DNA of 64,000 nucleotides, from the NCBI GenBank assembly GCA_913778085.1, contig CAJYXJ010000020.1, positions 111,707 through 175,706 on the forward strand, written 5' to 3'. The notes under the pieces are model-generated. The model searched no databases. It saw only the letters and a list, made by a program, of their open reading frames with translations, and was not told where the DNA came from. Shown here piece after piece: positions 1 to 8,170 of the stretch (positions are counted from its first letter, which is position 1; each line of letters begins with the position of its first letter). The translations under genes and the position numbers were made by a program. This stretch comes from an uncultured Chryseobacterium sp. GTDB taxonomy: Bacteria > Bacteroidota > Bacteroidia > Flavobacteriales > Weeksellaceae.

Positions 1-157
1 CTAATATTTAACCTTTAAGATAAATTTACCGGAAATTTTAATCGTATTAATTTTGCAATTATTTTATGGCAGGATCCGTTTCTTTTTCAGAAATAAAATC
101 CCGTCATAAACATTACCCGGATTATATAAAGCGGGTCTTTAAATTTTCGCTGTGAAT

Positions 158-367
158 TTATCGTGATGTTCTGGTGGTATCGCTTTTTATATTGCCCGGA
201 GCGGACGTTGTGTCTGTTGCAGGAAGACTGTCTGATGACATCGGTGCTGCCGAAGTTTTATCGCTAATCTCCATCGGATCCGGTGTGTCAGGCGGAGGAG
301 AAATTTCTTTTTTTTCACAGCTCAGGACAGCAATTCCCAAGACTGCAAATGCTAATACAGATTTCAT
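158..367 (-). CDS. small lipoprotein, unknown function
   Basis: Encodes about 69 residues. The N-terminus is a lipoprotein signal peptide: Met-Lys, a hydrophobic stretch, then the lipobox-like LSC, with Cys as the likely lipidated residue. The mature part is hydrophilic and rich in Pro, Ser, Thr and Asp with no recognisable fold. The start at 367 places the signal peptide directly at the N-terminus. An in-frame ATG at 397 would add ten mostly polar residues and is less likely. The gene stands alone, and no function can be assigned. Confidence 0.55.
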   Translation of the reverse strand: MKSVLAFAVLGIAVLSCEKKEISPPPDTPDPMEISDKTSAAPMSSDSLPATDTTSAPGNIKSDTTRTSR

Positions 368-589
368 AATATTATATTTTAAGTGGTGTGACTTCAAAGT
401 TATACAATTATTCTGTTAAGTTTTTATGACTATAATCATAGATTTGCACCGGTACGCTGATTTAAGCAATTTGATTGTAAATAAGTTAAAGAAAAAATTA
501 GAATACTAGAGAAGATCAGGAAAGACAAAAGTCTGTAAAAACAGACTTTTTTAAATTAATGACAGTAGCAGATGCTCTTGTAGCAATGG

Positions 590-1186
590 CTACTTGCTAT
601 CGGGAACAAAATTTTTTCTTGCCAGCTCTTTTCTTACCCGGCTCAGACTTTCAGGGGTTATTCCTAAATAGGATGCAATCATCCACTGCGGAACCCTCAG
701 CAGCAGGTCCGGATACATTTTGATAAATTTCATATATCTTTCTTCCGCGGTTTCGGCCAGCAAAGAATTGATCCTGTCCTGAAGACTTTTAATATGTTTC
801 TGCAGAAGGATGTCGCTTTGTTCAAGACTGTTCGGAAACCCTTCGATCAGCTTATTGATAAAATCCGGGGGCAACATGAGAATTTCCGAATCTTCAACCG
901 CTTCAATATAATACACTGATTTTTCATTGAAATAAAGACTGCTGCGGTCAGAAATCAGCCAGCTTTCGGGAGCAAACTGGATGATGTGTTCTTTTCCGTT
1001 CTTATCGATGGAATACATTTTAAGCAGGCCTTTTTCTACAAAGTAAATATATCGGCAGATTTCACCATACTGTAAAAGAAACTGGTTTTTATGTACTTTT
1101 TTGGCTTCGTAGTGCAGGCTGCACATGTTGACTCTTTCCAGAGGAACATTAAGCACCTTAGCCAGGTAATTGTTTATATTTTTCAT
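590..1186 (-). CDS. Crp/Fnr-family transcriptional regulator
   Basis: 198 residues. An N-terminal cyclic-nucleotide-binding-like beta-roll (about residues 20-130) is followed by a C-terminal winged helix-turn-helix (about 150-190, with QWMIASYLGITPESLSRVRK as the recognition region). The effector cannot be read from the sequence; many Bacteroidota members lack a canonical cAMP site. It is the last gene of a five-gene operon: its start codon shares a base with the ytxJ stop, implying translational coupling. It may regulate the operon or respond to thiol or redox state, but that is inference from context. Confidence 0.88.
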   Translation of the reverse strand: MKNINNYLAKVLNVPLERVNMCSLHYEAKKVHKNQFLLQYGEICRYIYFVEKGLLKMYSIDKNGKEHIIQFAPESWLISDRSSLYFNEKSVYYIEAVEDSEILMLPPDFINKLIEGFPNSLEQSDILLQKHIKSLQDRINSLLAETAEERYMKFIKMYPDLLLRVPQWMIASYLGITPESLSRVRKELARKNFVPDSK

Positions 1187-1563
1187 TACAAAAGTTGATC
1201 TACCGAAATATTCTGGTGGGAAGCGTTGTTAACCGCTTTTCCGTTTTCAATCACGATGAGCTGCGGACTCTGGTGGGTAACTCCCAGATCATCTGCAATC
1301 CTGTTGGAAAGCGGCCGGTAAGCCAAGAGATCCAGATAGTATAAATCTGTTTTGCCGGTAAAATTTTCCATTTCCTTTTCAAAATTCCGAAGCACTGTTT
1401 TACTGATAAAGCAGCTGGTAGAATGCTTAAAAATGGCTATCGGATGATCGAAAGAGCGATCAATGGCTTTTTGCAGATCCTCCTCGGATTCTATTTTTTT
1501 CCAGAAAGATTTATGCTCCGGAGCATTTTCCTTTCCGCCAAATATTTTATCAAAAAAACTCAT
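1186..1563 (-). CDS. ytxJ: YtxJ-type monothiol bacilliredoxin
   Basis: 125 residues matching the bacillithiol-system YtxJ family (DUF2847). A thioredoxin-like fold carries the single active-site Cys51 in HSTSCFISK, with no resolving cysteine. The family is thought to remove bacillithiol from mixed disulfides. The C-terminal half has the cis-Pro region (THQSPQLIVIENGKAV) typical of thioredoxin folds. It overlaps the upstream DUF1569 gene by 4 bp and the downstream Crp gene by 1 bp. A BstA-like protein two genes upstream supports a bacillithiol role. Confidence 0.85.
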   Translation of the reverse strand: MSFFDKIFGGKENAPEHKSFWKKIESEEDLQKAIDRSFDHPIAIFKHSTSCFISKTVLRNFEKEMENFTGKTDLYYLDLLAYRPLSNRIADDLGVTHQSPQLIVIENGKAVNNASHQNISVDQLL

Positions 1564-2021
1564 ACGTCAAACTGTTTTAAATGATGATCAAGATGTTTAT
1601 ATTCCAAAAAGCCCCAGTCCTTTTCTTGCATCTTTCCGAAGAGCACGTGATGATCCGGCAGGCTGCCGTTTTTGAAATGCATCAGGTAATCATCAAGTGT
1701 TTTCAGGAGATTTTGTTTTTCTTCATCGAAATCACATTCAAAATTAATAATAAGTTTTTGAAAAGTGGGCATATTTCGCGGAATTCCGTTGTTGAAAAGC
1801 TGCATTTCTATTTTGGTGGCAGTTCCGATCATTCGGAACACCTTGTTGATCGGCGGCAGCGTAAGTTTATTCTGAGGTACCTGCAGAACACAGCTGCAAT
1901 GCCTCATCATCTGGCATACATCCATTTTTCCCCATTTTGCCGGGGAATTTTTATAAAGACGGGAAATCCTGATTTTGATTTCCTTAAAATCTGTTGGATG
2001 ATGTAAACTTTTTTTTACCAA
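1560..2021 (-). CDS. DUF1569 protein, DinB-like fold
   Basis: 153 residues matching DUF1569, an uncharacterised family of DinB-like four-helix proteins. Candidate metal ligands in the DinB pattern are His41 (CQMMRHC) and His143/His147 near the C-terminus (YKHLDHHLKQF). The protein is basic and has no signal peptide. It overlaps the bstA-like gene by 7 bp and ytxJ by 4 bp, so it is translated as part of a coupled operon. A metal-dependent thiol transferase activity, as known for some DinB relatives, is plausible but unproven. Confidence 0.8.
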   Translation of the reverse strand: MVKKSLHHPTDFKEIKIRISRLYKNSPAKWGKMDVCQMMRHCSCVLQVPQNKLTLPPINKVFRMIGTATKIEMQLFNNGIPRNMPTFQKLIINFECDFDEEKQNLLKTLDDYLMHFKNGSLPDHHVLFGKMQEKDWGFLEYKHLDHHLKQFDV

Positions 2022-2551
2022 CCTTTTTCTTTCTTCAGGTTTTCGATATGCGCGAAGTGATGGTTGCAGTGCCAGGCATACAGGGCCAAATAGCTTCGCA
2101 GATTATAATTTCTATTGTGTTCGGGGTGATGAAAGGTTCTTTCAAAATGCCTGTTGGTCATGCTTTTCAGCAGCACGGTCCACCGCTGATGAGTTCCTTT
2201 CAGCATTCTCATAGCGGGTTTTACGGGCATACTCAGGCTATCCTGAAGCTCTGCCCATTTTGCCTCATCATAAGGCTTAATAATAGGATTTTCTTCAGTA
2301 AGAGCAAGTTTCAGACGCATAAAGCTGTTGATATGGCTGTCTGCCAGATGATTTACGACCTGGCGTACTGTCCAGCCGCCTTCCCGGTACTGCGTGTCCA
2401 GCTGATCGTCGGTAAAATCTTCGATCAGGTTTTTCAGCTTTCCAGGAAAATCCCTGATGACTTTGATGTATTCGTCAAGTTTGATATCGCAGATATTTCC
2501 GGGTTCTTCAAACCGTCCTATCGGAAATTTCTTTTGCTCTAAGTCGCTCAT
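2015..2551 (-). CDS. YfiT/BstA-like bacillithiol transferase (DinB superfamily)
   Basis: 178 residues matching the YfiT/BstA group of DinB-fold metalloproteins, annotated as putative metal-dependent hydrolases or bacillithiol S-transferases. The expected three-His metal site is visible: His68 (QVVNHLADSH) and His161/His165 in HCNHHFAHI near the C-terminus. The usual N-terminal PIGRFEEP motif is present. The gene starts inside the 3' end of the upstream unknown gene (44 bp overlap) and overlaps DUF1569 downstream. Neighbouring ytxJ supports a role in bacillithiol-dependent detoxification. Confidence 0.82.
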   Translation of the reverse strand: MSDLEQKKFPIGRFEEPGNICDIKLDEYIKVIRDFPGKLKNLIEDFTDDQLDTQYREGGWTVRQVVNHLADSHINSFMRLKLALTEENPIIKPYDEAKWAELQDSLSMPVKPAMRMLKGTHQRWTVLLKSMTNRHFERTFHHPEHNRNYNLRSYLALYAWHCNHHFAHIENLKKEKGW

Positions 2552-3131
2552 TTTTAATAATATTGTTTAGTATATTGAGTAAGATCACGGCATCCTGGTC
2601 TTTCAGATAATACAGCATTTTATTAAGATGTGGATTCTTTTTGGAAAACACCATAAAATAATGGTAGTATCGTTTGAGCTCAAGATCTTTAAACAGGATT
2701 TCGCTTCTGTTAAATTTAATTCTATCCCCAGCAATTTCAATGCCTGCGATCGTCAATACTTCACTATTTTCAAGCTTTCTGTCATATTGATCCAGAATAT
2801 CATTGAAAAAATTGTCCCATAACGCATCAACAATCTCCACATAGAGCTGATGCTTTTCTTTGAGTTTTCTTCCGTAAAAAAGCTTGAAAGATATTCCGAG
2901 TTCATTGCCTGAGCTTAGGCGGATAAAAATAAGATATTCTCTTCCTACGGTAAAATGGTAACCGTTAATAAAATGAATGCCATAGCGGATACCCGTAATG
3001 TCTTTTTTGTCGATCACGGTAAAGAGATCATTTTTAAGGTCTTTATTTTCAAACCTTATCCGTTCCTCATCAATAATCAATGCCCGTTTTCTAGTATCGA
3101 ATAATCCGCGGACGATGGTAAATTCTTTCAT
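2508..3131 (-). CDS. conserved-looking protein of unknown function, first gene of the bacillithiol operon
   Basis: About 207 residues from the ATG at 3131; an ATG at 3155 would add eight residues. There is no signal peptide or membrane segment. The N-terminal ~120 residues alternate short strands and turns (RALIIDEERIRFENKD... ITGIRYGIHFINGYHFTVG), resembling a PH-like beta domain. A second, similar segment follows around 125-165 (EVLTIAGIEIAGDRIKFNRSEILFKDLEL), suggesting two repeats of one fold. No family is recognised. It overlaps the start of the bstA-like gene by 44 bp. Confidence 0.7.
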   Translation of the reverse strand: MKEFTIVRGLFDTRKRALIIDEERIRFENKDLKNDLFTVIDKKDITGIRYGIHFINGYHFTVGREYLIFIRLSSGNELGISFKLFYGRKLKEKHQLYVEIVDALWDNFFNDILDQYDRKLENSEVLTIAGIEIAGDRIKFNRSEILFKDLELKRYYHYFMVFSKKNPHLNKMLYYLKDQDAVILLNILNNIIKNERLRAKEISDRTV

Positions 3132-3335
3132 AAAATCCGTTTGCACGCCGTACAAGCAGACAGCGCTTACTATTAGTTTTTGGGTAAAAATACCGAAAAT
3201 TTCAGAAATCTCTGCTGCTTATGAAGTGCTTGGGGATTTTATTTTTAAATATTCTTTCAGATTCGATTCTCAAGAATATTGGTCGACATTTACACGGACA
3301 AAACATCCAGCCTTAGGTTTCTTCTTTCAGCCTGC

Positions 3336-4478
3336 TTAATATCCATGCAAGTCCAATCCTTCGGTTCTCTGCAAAGGTACTTTTCTTCCCATTTTCTTTT
3401 GAATAACCCTGAAATGCTGCAATTCATCATCCGTTAAAATACTGATGGCCGTTCCTTTTTCATGGGCACGCCCTGTCCTGCCGATACGATGGATATAATC
3501 CAGAGGGGAACGTGGCAGCTCATAATTGATCACGCAGGGCAAAGATTCGATGTGGATGCCCCGGCCGATCAGATCGGTTGCTACCAGTATCTGTGCACCG
3601 TTTACTTTAAATTCCTCCAGATTATTCCGCCGGGCCCCCTGTGATTTCTGACTGTGAATGGCCACAGCCTTAATTTTATTTTTCTTCAGCTTTTCTACCA
3701 GGTTATCAGCTGATCTTGTGGAAGAAACAAAGACCAGCGCCTTTTCCACCTTCTTTTCTTTAATCAGATAACGAAGGAAAGGCCCTTTGTTTTCCGGAGC
3801 CACATGATAAGCCAACTGTTCGATGTTCTCAATTTCTACTTCTTCTTTTTTAATTTCGATAATCACAGGATCAATAGAAAGTCGTTCTTTCAGTTCTGCT
3901 ACCTTATCATTTAAAGTGGCGGAAAATAAAATGGTTTGTTTAGCCACGGGCATCATGGCAAAGAGACGTTTCATCTCCTCTTCAAAGCCCAACTGGAACA
4001 TTTTGTCCGCTTCGTCAACAACAAGATGCCTGATCTCCGAAATGCTCAATGCATTATGCTCAATAAGATCCAGAAGACGGCCCGGTGTAGCAATAAGCAC
4101 CTCAACGCCGAACATTCCTTTCATCTGCGGATTAATGGAAACCCCGCCATATACCGCCATTGTACGGATTTCACGTTTGAGACCATCGGTAAAAGCCCTG
4201 AAAACCTCATCTATCTGAATTGCTAATTCCCGGGTCGGAACCAATATTAAAGCCTGAACATTACGGTTCTTTTTAACATCTGCATCCTGCAGTTTTTCCA
4301 GGATCGGCATAACAAAACAGGCTGTCTTTCCGGAACCCGTCTCGGCGATTCCCATAAGATCTTTGCCTTGAAGGATAACCGGCACTGCCTGTTCCTGAAC
4401 AGGAAACGGTTTCAGGTAACCCAGTTTTTTTACGGAACGGATGATATTGGATGATAATCCCAGCGATTCAAATGACAT
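3336..4478 (-). CDS. DEAD-box RNA helicase, RhlE-like
   Basis: 380 residues, a compact ATP-dependent RNA helicase without a long C-terminal extension. Motifs in order: Q motif near 25-30, Walker A AETGSGKT at 45-52, PTRELA at 81-86, TPGR at 131-134, DEAD at 155-158, SAT at 186-188, and the motif VI sequence HRIGRTGR at 330-337. Such proteins act in ribosome assembly and RNA decay, often at low temperature. It is monocistronic, with a good -7 element just upstream (CAAAGATA at 4496-4503, reading TATCTTTG on the coding strand). Confidence 0.95.
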   Translation of the reverse strand: MSFESLGLSSNIIRSVKKLGYLKPFPVQEQAVPVILQGKDLMGIAETGSGKTACFVMPILEKLQDADVKKNRNVQALILVPTRELAIQIDEVFRAFTDGLKREIRTMAVYGGVSINPQMKGMFGVEVLIATPGRLLDLIEHNALSISEIRHLVVDEADKMFQLGFEEEMKRLFAMMPVAKQTILFSATLNDKVAELKERLSIDPVIIEIKKEEVEIENIEQLAYHVAPENKGPFLRYLIKEKKVEKALVFVSSTRSADNLVEKLKKNKIKAVAIHSQKSQGARRNNLEEFKVNGAQILVATDLIGRGIHIESLPCVINYELPRSPLDYIHRIGRTGRAHEKGTAISILTDDELQHFRVIQKKMGRKVPLQRTEGLDLHGY

Positions 4479-4823
4479 AAGTACTTTATTTATTGCAAAG
4501 ATAAGCTATTGGAATTTGTTTGTCAGAACGTCTTTCAATAGTTTTAAACAGGTTCTGAAAAAAGAATTTAACCTTTAGAGTTTAAATCCTTGTCTACTTA
4601 TTAATAGGAACTGGCAACGAATAAGATCCCTATCTTTAATAATATTAATCTTATCTTGAGATCCTGCTGAATTAAGTACATTAAAAAATCCCTTCCCTCA
4701 TCTAGAAAGGCTTCAGAACGAAAAAGTTTAATCTGAATGCCGATTTGTCCGATAATCATTCTTTGGACAATTTTTTGAGGATTAGTTTGTACATTTATCA
4801 AAAATTCGAGAATTTATTTTAAT
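4479..4823. other. intergenic region between divergent helicase and pncA genes
   Basis: 345 bp of AT-rich DNA between divergent genes. It holds the helicase -7 element at 4496-4503. The pncA promoter should lie near 4785-4800 (a near-consensus ATTAGTTTG is present), but no exact TAnnTTTG spacing was found. I see no convincing gene, RNA structure or repeat. Confidence 0.5.
4496..4503 (-). promoter_or_regulatory. -7 promoter element of the DEAD-box helicase gene
   Basis: On the minus strand this reads TATCTTTG, an exact match to the Bacteroidota -7 consensus TAnnTTTG, 18 nt upstream of the helicase ATG. A -33 TTTG at the ideal spacing is not obvious. Confidence 0.55.
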
Positions 4824-5429
4824 ATGAAAAAAGCATTAATAATCGTAGACGTTCAGAATGATTTTTGCGAAGGCGGGGCTTTGGCAGTACCTGAAGCCAA
4901 CGAAGTAATCCCCTACATCAATGCGCTGATGGAAGAAAACGACTACGACCAGATTGTACTCACTCAGGACTGGCATCCTGCCAATCATAAAAGCTTTGCC
5001 AGCAACAATGGCCGAAAAGTCGGGGAAAGCATTATCCTGAACGGCGTTCCGCAGTTCATGTGGCCGGACCACTGCATTCAGGGGACTTTCGGTGCGGAAT
5101 TTCATAAGGATCTGAACAGGGATAAGGTAACCCATATTGTACAGAAAGGCAAAAATGTGGAAATCGACAGCTACAGCGGTTTCCAGGACAACAACCATTT
5201 TATGAAAACAGGGCTTGATGATTTCCTGAAATTCCACGATGTCCAATTGGTAGAAATCGTAGGCCTGGCGATGGATTACTGTGTAAAATTCACCTGTATC
5301 GATGCCGTAAACAGCGGGTATGTTACCTGCCTCCATTTCAACGGAACACGTGCTGTAAATGTAAAGCCCGATAACGGAAGGGACGCGATCTATGAAATGA
5401 TCCAGAAAGGAGTTACGGTATTGGGTTGA
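4824..5429 (+). CDS. pncA: nicotinamidase
   Basis: 201 residues, isochorismatase-like cysteine hydrolase converting nicotinamide to nicotinate for NAD salvage. The catalytic triad is visible: Asp9 (IIVDVQNDF), Lys108 (VQKGK) and Cys153 (MDYCVKFT). The metal-site residues Asp49, His51 and His55 appear in TQDWHPANHKSF. The length fits the PncA family. It is a cytoplasmic single gene, followed by a hairpin at 5501-5536. Confidence 0.95.
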   Translation: MKKALIIVDVQNDFCEGGALAVPEANEVIPYINALMEENDYDQIVLTQDWHPANHKSFASNNGRKVGESIILNGVPQFMWPDHCIQGTFGAEFHKDLNRDKVTHIVQKGKNVEIDSYSGFQDNNHFMKTGLDDFLKFHDVQLVEIVGLAMDYCVKFTCIDAVNSGYVTCLHFNGTRAVNVKPDNGRDAIYEMIQKGVTVLG

Positions 5430-5500
5430 TCTGATCCAGAACGTTTACAGTCCCTAAGTTCATGCCGGTTTTAAAAACAGGCTAGAAATAAATTAACATG

Positions 5501-5536
5501 CAAGGTATCAAATCATCATCCTGATTTAATACCTTG
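5501..5536 (+). terminator. hairpin downstream of pncA
   Basis: 15-nt arms (CAAGGTATCAAATCA and TGATTTAATACCTTG, 14 of 15 paired) around a 6-nt loop, 70 nt after the pncA stop. A long T-tract is absent, so this is a weak terminator or a transcript-stabilising hairpin. Confidence 0.4.
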
Positions 5537-5650
5537 TACCTTTAAAGATATGAAATGGTAAAAATGTTTTCCTGAGACTTAACCGTTTTTCTGGCTGACG
5601 TTACCACATATATTTAAATCTGTCGTATGTAGAATATAAAAAACAGTACC

Positions 5651-6796
5651 TTGAAAAAATTCTTATTATCCGTTGCCTGCTTGTTTAATGCTGTTTGCTT
5701 CAGTCAGAACAGTAATATTGCAGGAAAAAGTTTCAGACCCTTTAAATACAAAATTATTATTTCCAATGCATTTAATGAAAAGTATTACAACGGAAACCAC
5801 ATAACGGATTCAGCAGGCGTAAAAAACGGAACATTCAGGTTTACCGTTCCTGCCAAAGCATCCGATATTCCTTATGCCTACCGTTTTAATGATAAGATCA
5901 GTGCCAGCTCGTTTTTTCAGAGCAATGTATTTTTTATCGATTCAGACACAAAAAACATTACGGTAGGCAAAGAAGGTGATCCGCAAAATTTTGAAGTGGT
6001 TTCCAACAGTGCCTTTATAAGCACAGAAACAGCAAAAATGCAGGCTTACTTTGCTCAATTTACCAAACAAAAACAAGCCTTCTATGATAAGTCACGGGCA
6101 GAATATGAGAGTTTTCAGGACAAATCAAAAATTCCCCAGGAATTCTGGGATTCTTATCAGGCGGAAGAAAAAAAGTTTAGCGCTATAGAAGACTCACTTT
6201 TGTCAGGCTATGTAAAAGAAAACAAAAATTCATTCGCCGCACTTTGGAAATTGATTGAAAAATTTGAAGGAAACGGTTATGAGCAGATTTATGAAACAAT
6301 CTTCAATAATTTTTCCCCTGAAATAAAAAGGAAAAAAACGGCAGAAACGTTGCGCCTGGCCATTAAGAATGCCGGTAATTTCAGAATAAACAATAGTTTT
6401 CCTGCTTCCAAGATAAAAAACATAAAAGAACCGGGCTCGGAATTCTTTATCCCTGCAGCTAAATATACGTTGGTTGACTTTTGGTTCAGCAGCTGTAAGC
6501 CGTGTCTTGAGCAAATGCCATTTTTTGTTGACCTTTATTCGCGATATCATGCCAAAGGTTTTCAGATCATCGGTATTGCCACAGATCAGGGTAAATACAA
6601 AAGCAGCCTGTTGAAAATTATCGGTAAATTCAATATTCCCTGGACCAACTATTGGGATATGGATGGCAAACAGGCTTCCGAATGGACGATTACCTCTTTT
6701 CCTACCAATTATCTTCTGGATGAAAACGGTAAGATCATTGCTAAAAATATTCCGGAAAAAGAACTGTCGGCACTCCTGGAGAAAAAATTGAAATAA
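5651..6796 (+). CDS. TlpA-family thiol:disulfide oxidoreductase with N-terminal DUF4369-like domain
   Basis: 381 residues with a signal peptide (MKKFLLSVACLFNAVCFSQ). Residues ~25-115 form a beta-rich DUF4369-like domain, then a helical linker, then a thioredoxin-like domain (from ~265) with the redox motif SSCKPCLEQMP, Cys282 and Cys285. Such proteins act in the periplasm or on the outer face of the inner membrane. The start is a TTG (5651), chosen because the signal peptide begins exactly there and no ATG precedes it. The gene is monocistronic and ends at a shared terminator with the convergent pseudouridine synthase gene. Confidence 0.85.
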   Translation: MKKFLLSVACLFNAVCFSQNSNIAGKSFRPFKYKIIISNAFNEKYYNGNHITDSAGVKNGTFRFTVPAKASDIPYAYRFNDKISASSFFQSNVFFIDSDTKNITVGKEGDPQNFEVVSNSAFISTETAKMQAYFAQFTKQKQAFYDKSRAEYESFQDKSKIPQEFWDSYQAEEKKFSAIEDSLLSGYVKENKNSFAALWKLIEKFEGNGYEQIYETIFNNFSPEIKRKKTAETLRLAIKNAGNFRINNSFPASKIKNIKEPGSEFFIPAAKYTLVDFWFSSCKPCLEQMPFFVDLYSRYHAKGFQIIGIATDQGKYKSSLLKIIGKFNIPWTNYWDMDGKQASEWTITSFPTNYLLDENGKIIAKNIPEKELSALLEKKLK

Positions 6797-6810
6797 TTTG
6801 GTTTACCTAT

Positions 6811-6843
6811 AAAAACGGCATTGAGAAACCCAATGCCGTTTTT
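6811..6843. terminator. bidirectional terminator between tlpA-like gene and rluB-like gene
   Basis: Perfect arms AAAAACGGCATTG and CAATGCCGTTTTT flank a short loop. A and T runs on both sides make it usable on both strands between convergent genes. Confidence 0.85.
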
Positions 6844-6867
6844 ATATTTTCAATTAAAATACTTCAC

Positions 6868-8067
6868 TTAAAGCATTTTAAGATTGTTCACTTCCAGTTC
6901 CGTAAGGATTCTCCAGTGTCCTCTTTTAATATTCTTTTTCGTCAGTCCTGCAAACATGACGCGGTCAAGCGCTTCCACTTCATATCCCAATCTCTGGAAA
7001 ATTCTTCTGATCACCCGGTTCCAGCCGATATGGATCTCAATGCCTACTTCATTTTTCGGCTTGCCTTCGATAAAGGAAATCTGATCTACAACCGCTACTC
7101 CTTCATCCAGACGGATTCCTTCAGCAATAAGCTTCATATCTTCATGGGTTAATTTCTTATCCAGTGTTACATGATAGATTTTCTTGGCATCAAAAGAAGG
7201 GTGTGTCAGCTTCTTTGTCATGTGTCCGTCATTCGTCAACAGGATAACTCCTGTTGTGGAACGGTCCAGTCTTCCTACCGGAAACAGTCGGTATGGTGAA
7301 GCATTGGCTACCAGATCCATAACCGTTTTCCGTGCTTTGTCATCTTTTGTAGTAGAAATATAGCCTTTCGGTTTGTTCAAAAGGACGTACACCGGTTTCT
7401 CAGGGGTAATATTCTGCCCGTCGAAAACTACTTTATCGGTTTTTTCTACCTGATAGCCCATTTCGGTTACCACTTTACCATTCACTTCTACCAGGCCTTG
7501 AGTGATCAGCTCATCAGCTTCTCTCCTACTGCAGATTCCTGAGTTGGCAATGTATTTATTCAGCCGTACGGTATCCTTATGAACATCCTTATCGATTTTG
7601 TTCAGTCTTCTTTTCTGTACAAAAGATTTTGCCTTATCCTGTCGATCATCACCTTCTGAAGATGGTCTTCTTCCGTATTTCAGGCTGCCCCTTTCGTATT
7701 TGTCGCGGGTATCGAAACTTTTCCCGCCTCTTTTAGGAGCTGATTTTCCGAAAGTCTTTTTACCTTCCCCTTCAGTAGTGATATACGGTTCTCTTTCAGT
7801 TTTCGAATATTTCTTATCCATCCGGGCCTGATAACTGGTATCTTTTTTACCGGAATCAAATCCTTCAGAATTTCTTTCAAATGGTTTCTTTCCGAATCCT
7901 GCATTGGATCCTTTATGATCGGAGTTTCTTTCTCCCGCTTTCGGAAAAGATTTTTTAAAAGGTTTAGAACCGGAATTTCCGGATCTGGAAGCGCGAGAAT
8001 CATCAGAATTATTTCTTGTTGAAGTTCTTGGTCTTTTGGGTTTTCCTGAATTATTGTCTCTGCTCAT
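6868..8067 (-). CDS. rRNA pseudouridine synthase, RluB/RsuA family, with long basic N-terminal tail
   Basis: 399 residues from the ATG at 8067. Residues 1 to ~160 are low-complexity, highly charged sequence rich in Lys, Arg, Ser, Gly and Asn. An S4 RNA-binding domain follows (VRLNKYIANSGICSRREADE, ~167 onward), then the RsuA/RluB catalytic domain with Asp268 in GRLDRSTTGVILLT. The enzyme isomerises a uridine in rRNA. The start is chosen because the -7 element CAAAGATA (8083-8090) lies just upstream; an in-frame ATG at 8103 would fall upstream of that promoter. It is divergent from aroB. Confidence 0.9.
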   Translation of the reverse strand: MSRDNNSGKPKRPRTSTRNNSDDSRASRSGNSGSKPFKKSFPKAGERNSDHKGSNAGFGKKPFERNSEGFDSGKKDTSYQARMDKKYSKTEREPYITTEGEGKKTFGKSAPKRGGKSFDTRDKYERGSLKYGRRPSSEGDDRQDKAKSFVQKRRLNKIDKDVHKDTVRLNKYIANSGICSRREADELITQGLVEVNGKVVTEMGYQVEKTDKVVFDGQNITPEKPVYVLLNKPKGYISTTKDDKARKTVMDLVANASPYRLFPVGRLDRSTTGVILLTNDGHMTKKLTHPSFDAKKIYHVTLDKKLTHEDMKLIAEGIRLDEGVAVVDQISFIEGKPKNEVGIEIHIGWNRVIRRIFQRLGYEVEALDRVMFAGLTKKNIKRGHWRILTELEVNNLKML

Positions 8068-8082
8068 TCTAAAATATTTTTG

Positions 8083-8090
8083 CAAAGATA
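8083..8090 (-). promoter_or_regulatory. -7 promoter element of the pseudouridine synthase gene
   Basis: Reads TATCTTTG on the minus strand, an exact TAnnTTTG match 16 nt upstream of the chosen ATG at 8067. This supports the shorter start. Confidence 0.55.
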
Positions 8091-8124
8091 GTACATTTAA
8101 CAACGAGTTAAAAATTAAGAATCA

Positions 8125-8132
8125 TAACTTTG
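8125..8132 (+). promoter_or_regulatory. -7 promoter element of aroB
   Basis: TAACTTTG matches TAnnTTTG and lies 38 nt upstream of the aroB ATG at 8171. It excludes an upstream in-frame start at 8036. Confidence 0.5.
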
Positions 8133-8170
8133 TATATACTTTCATATCAAACCTTACAGAAAATCTGAAA

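Noticed and set aside
4601-4801. 66-codon open frame on the minus strand
   Set aside because: Low-complexity, AT-rich translation with no family pattern, between divergent genes; probably chance.
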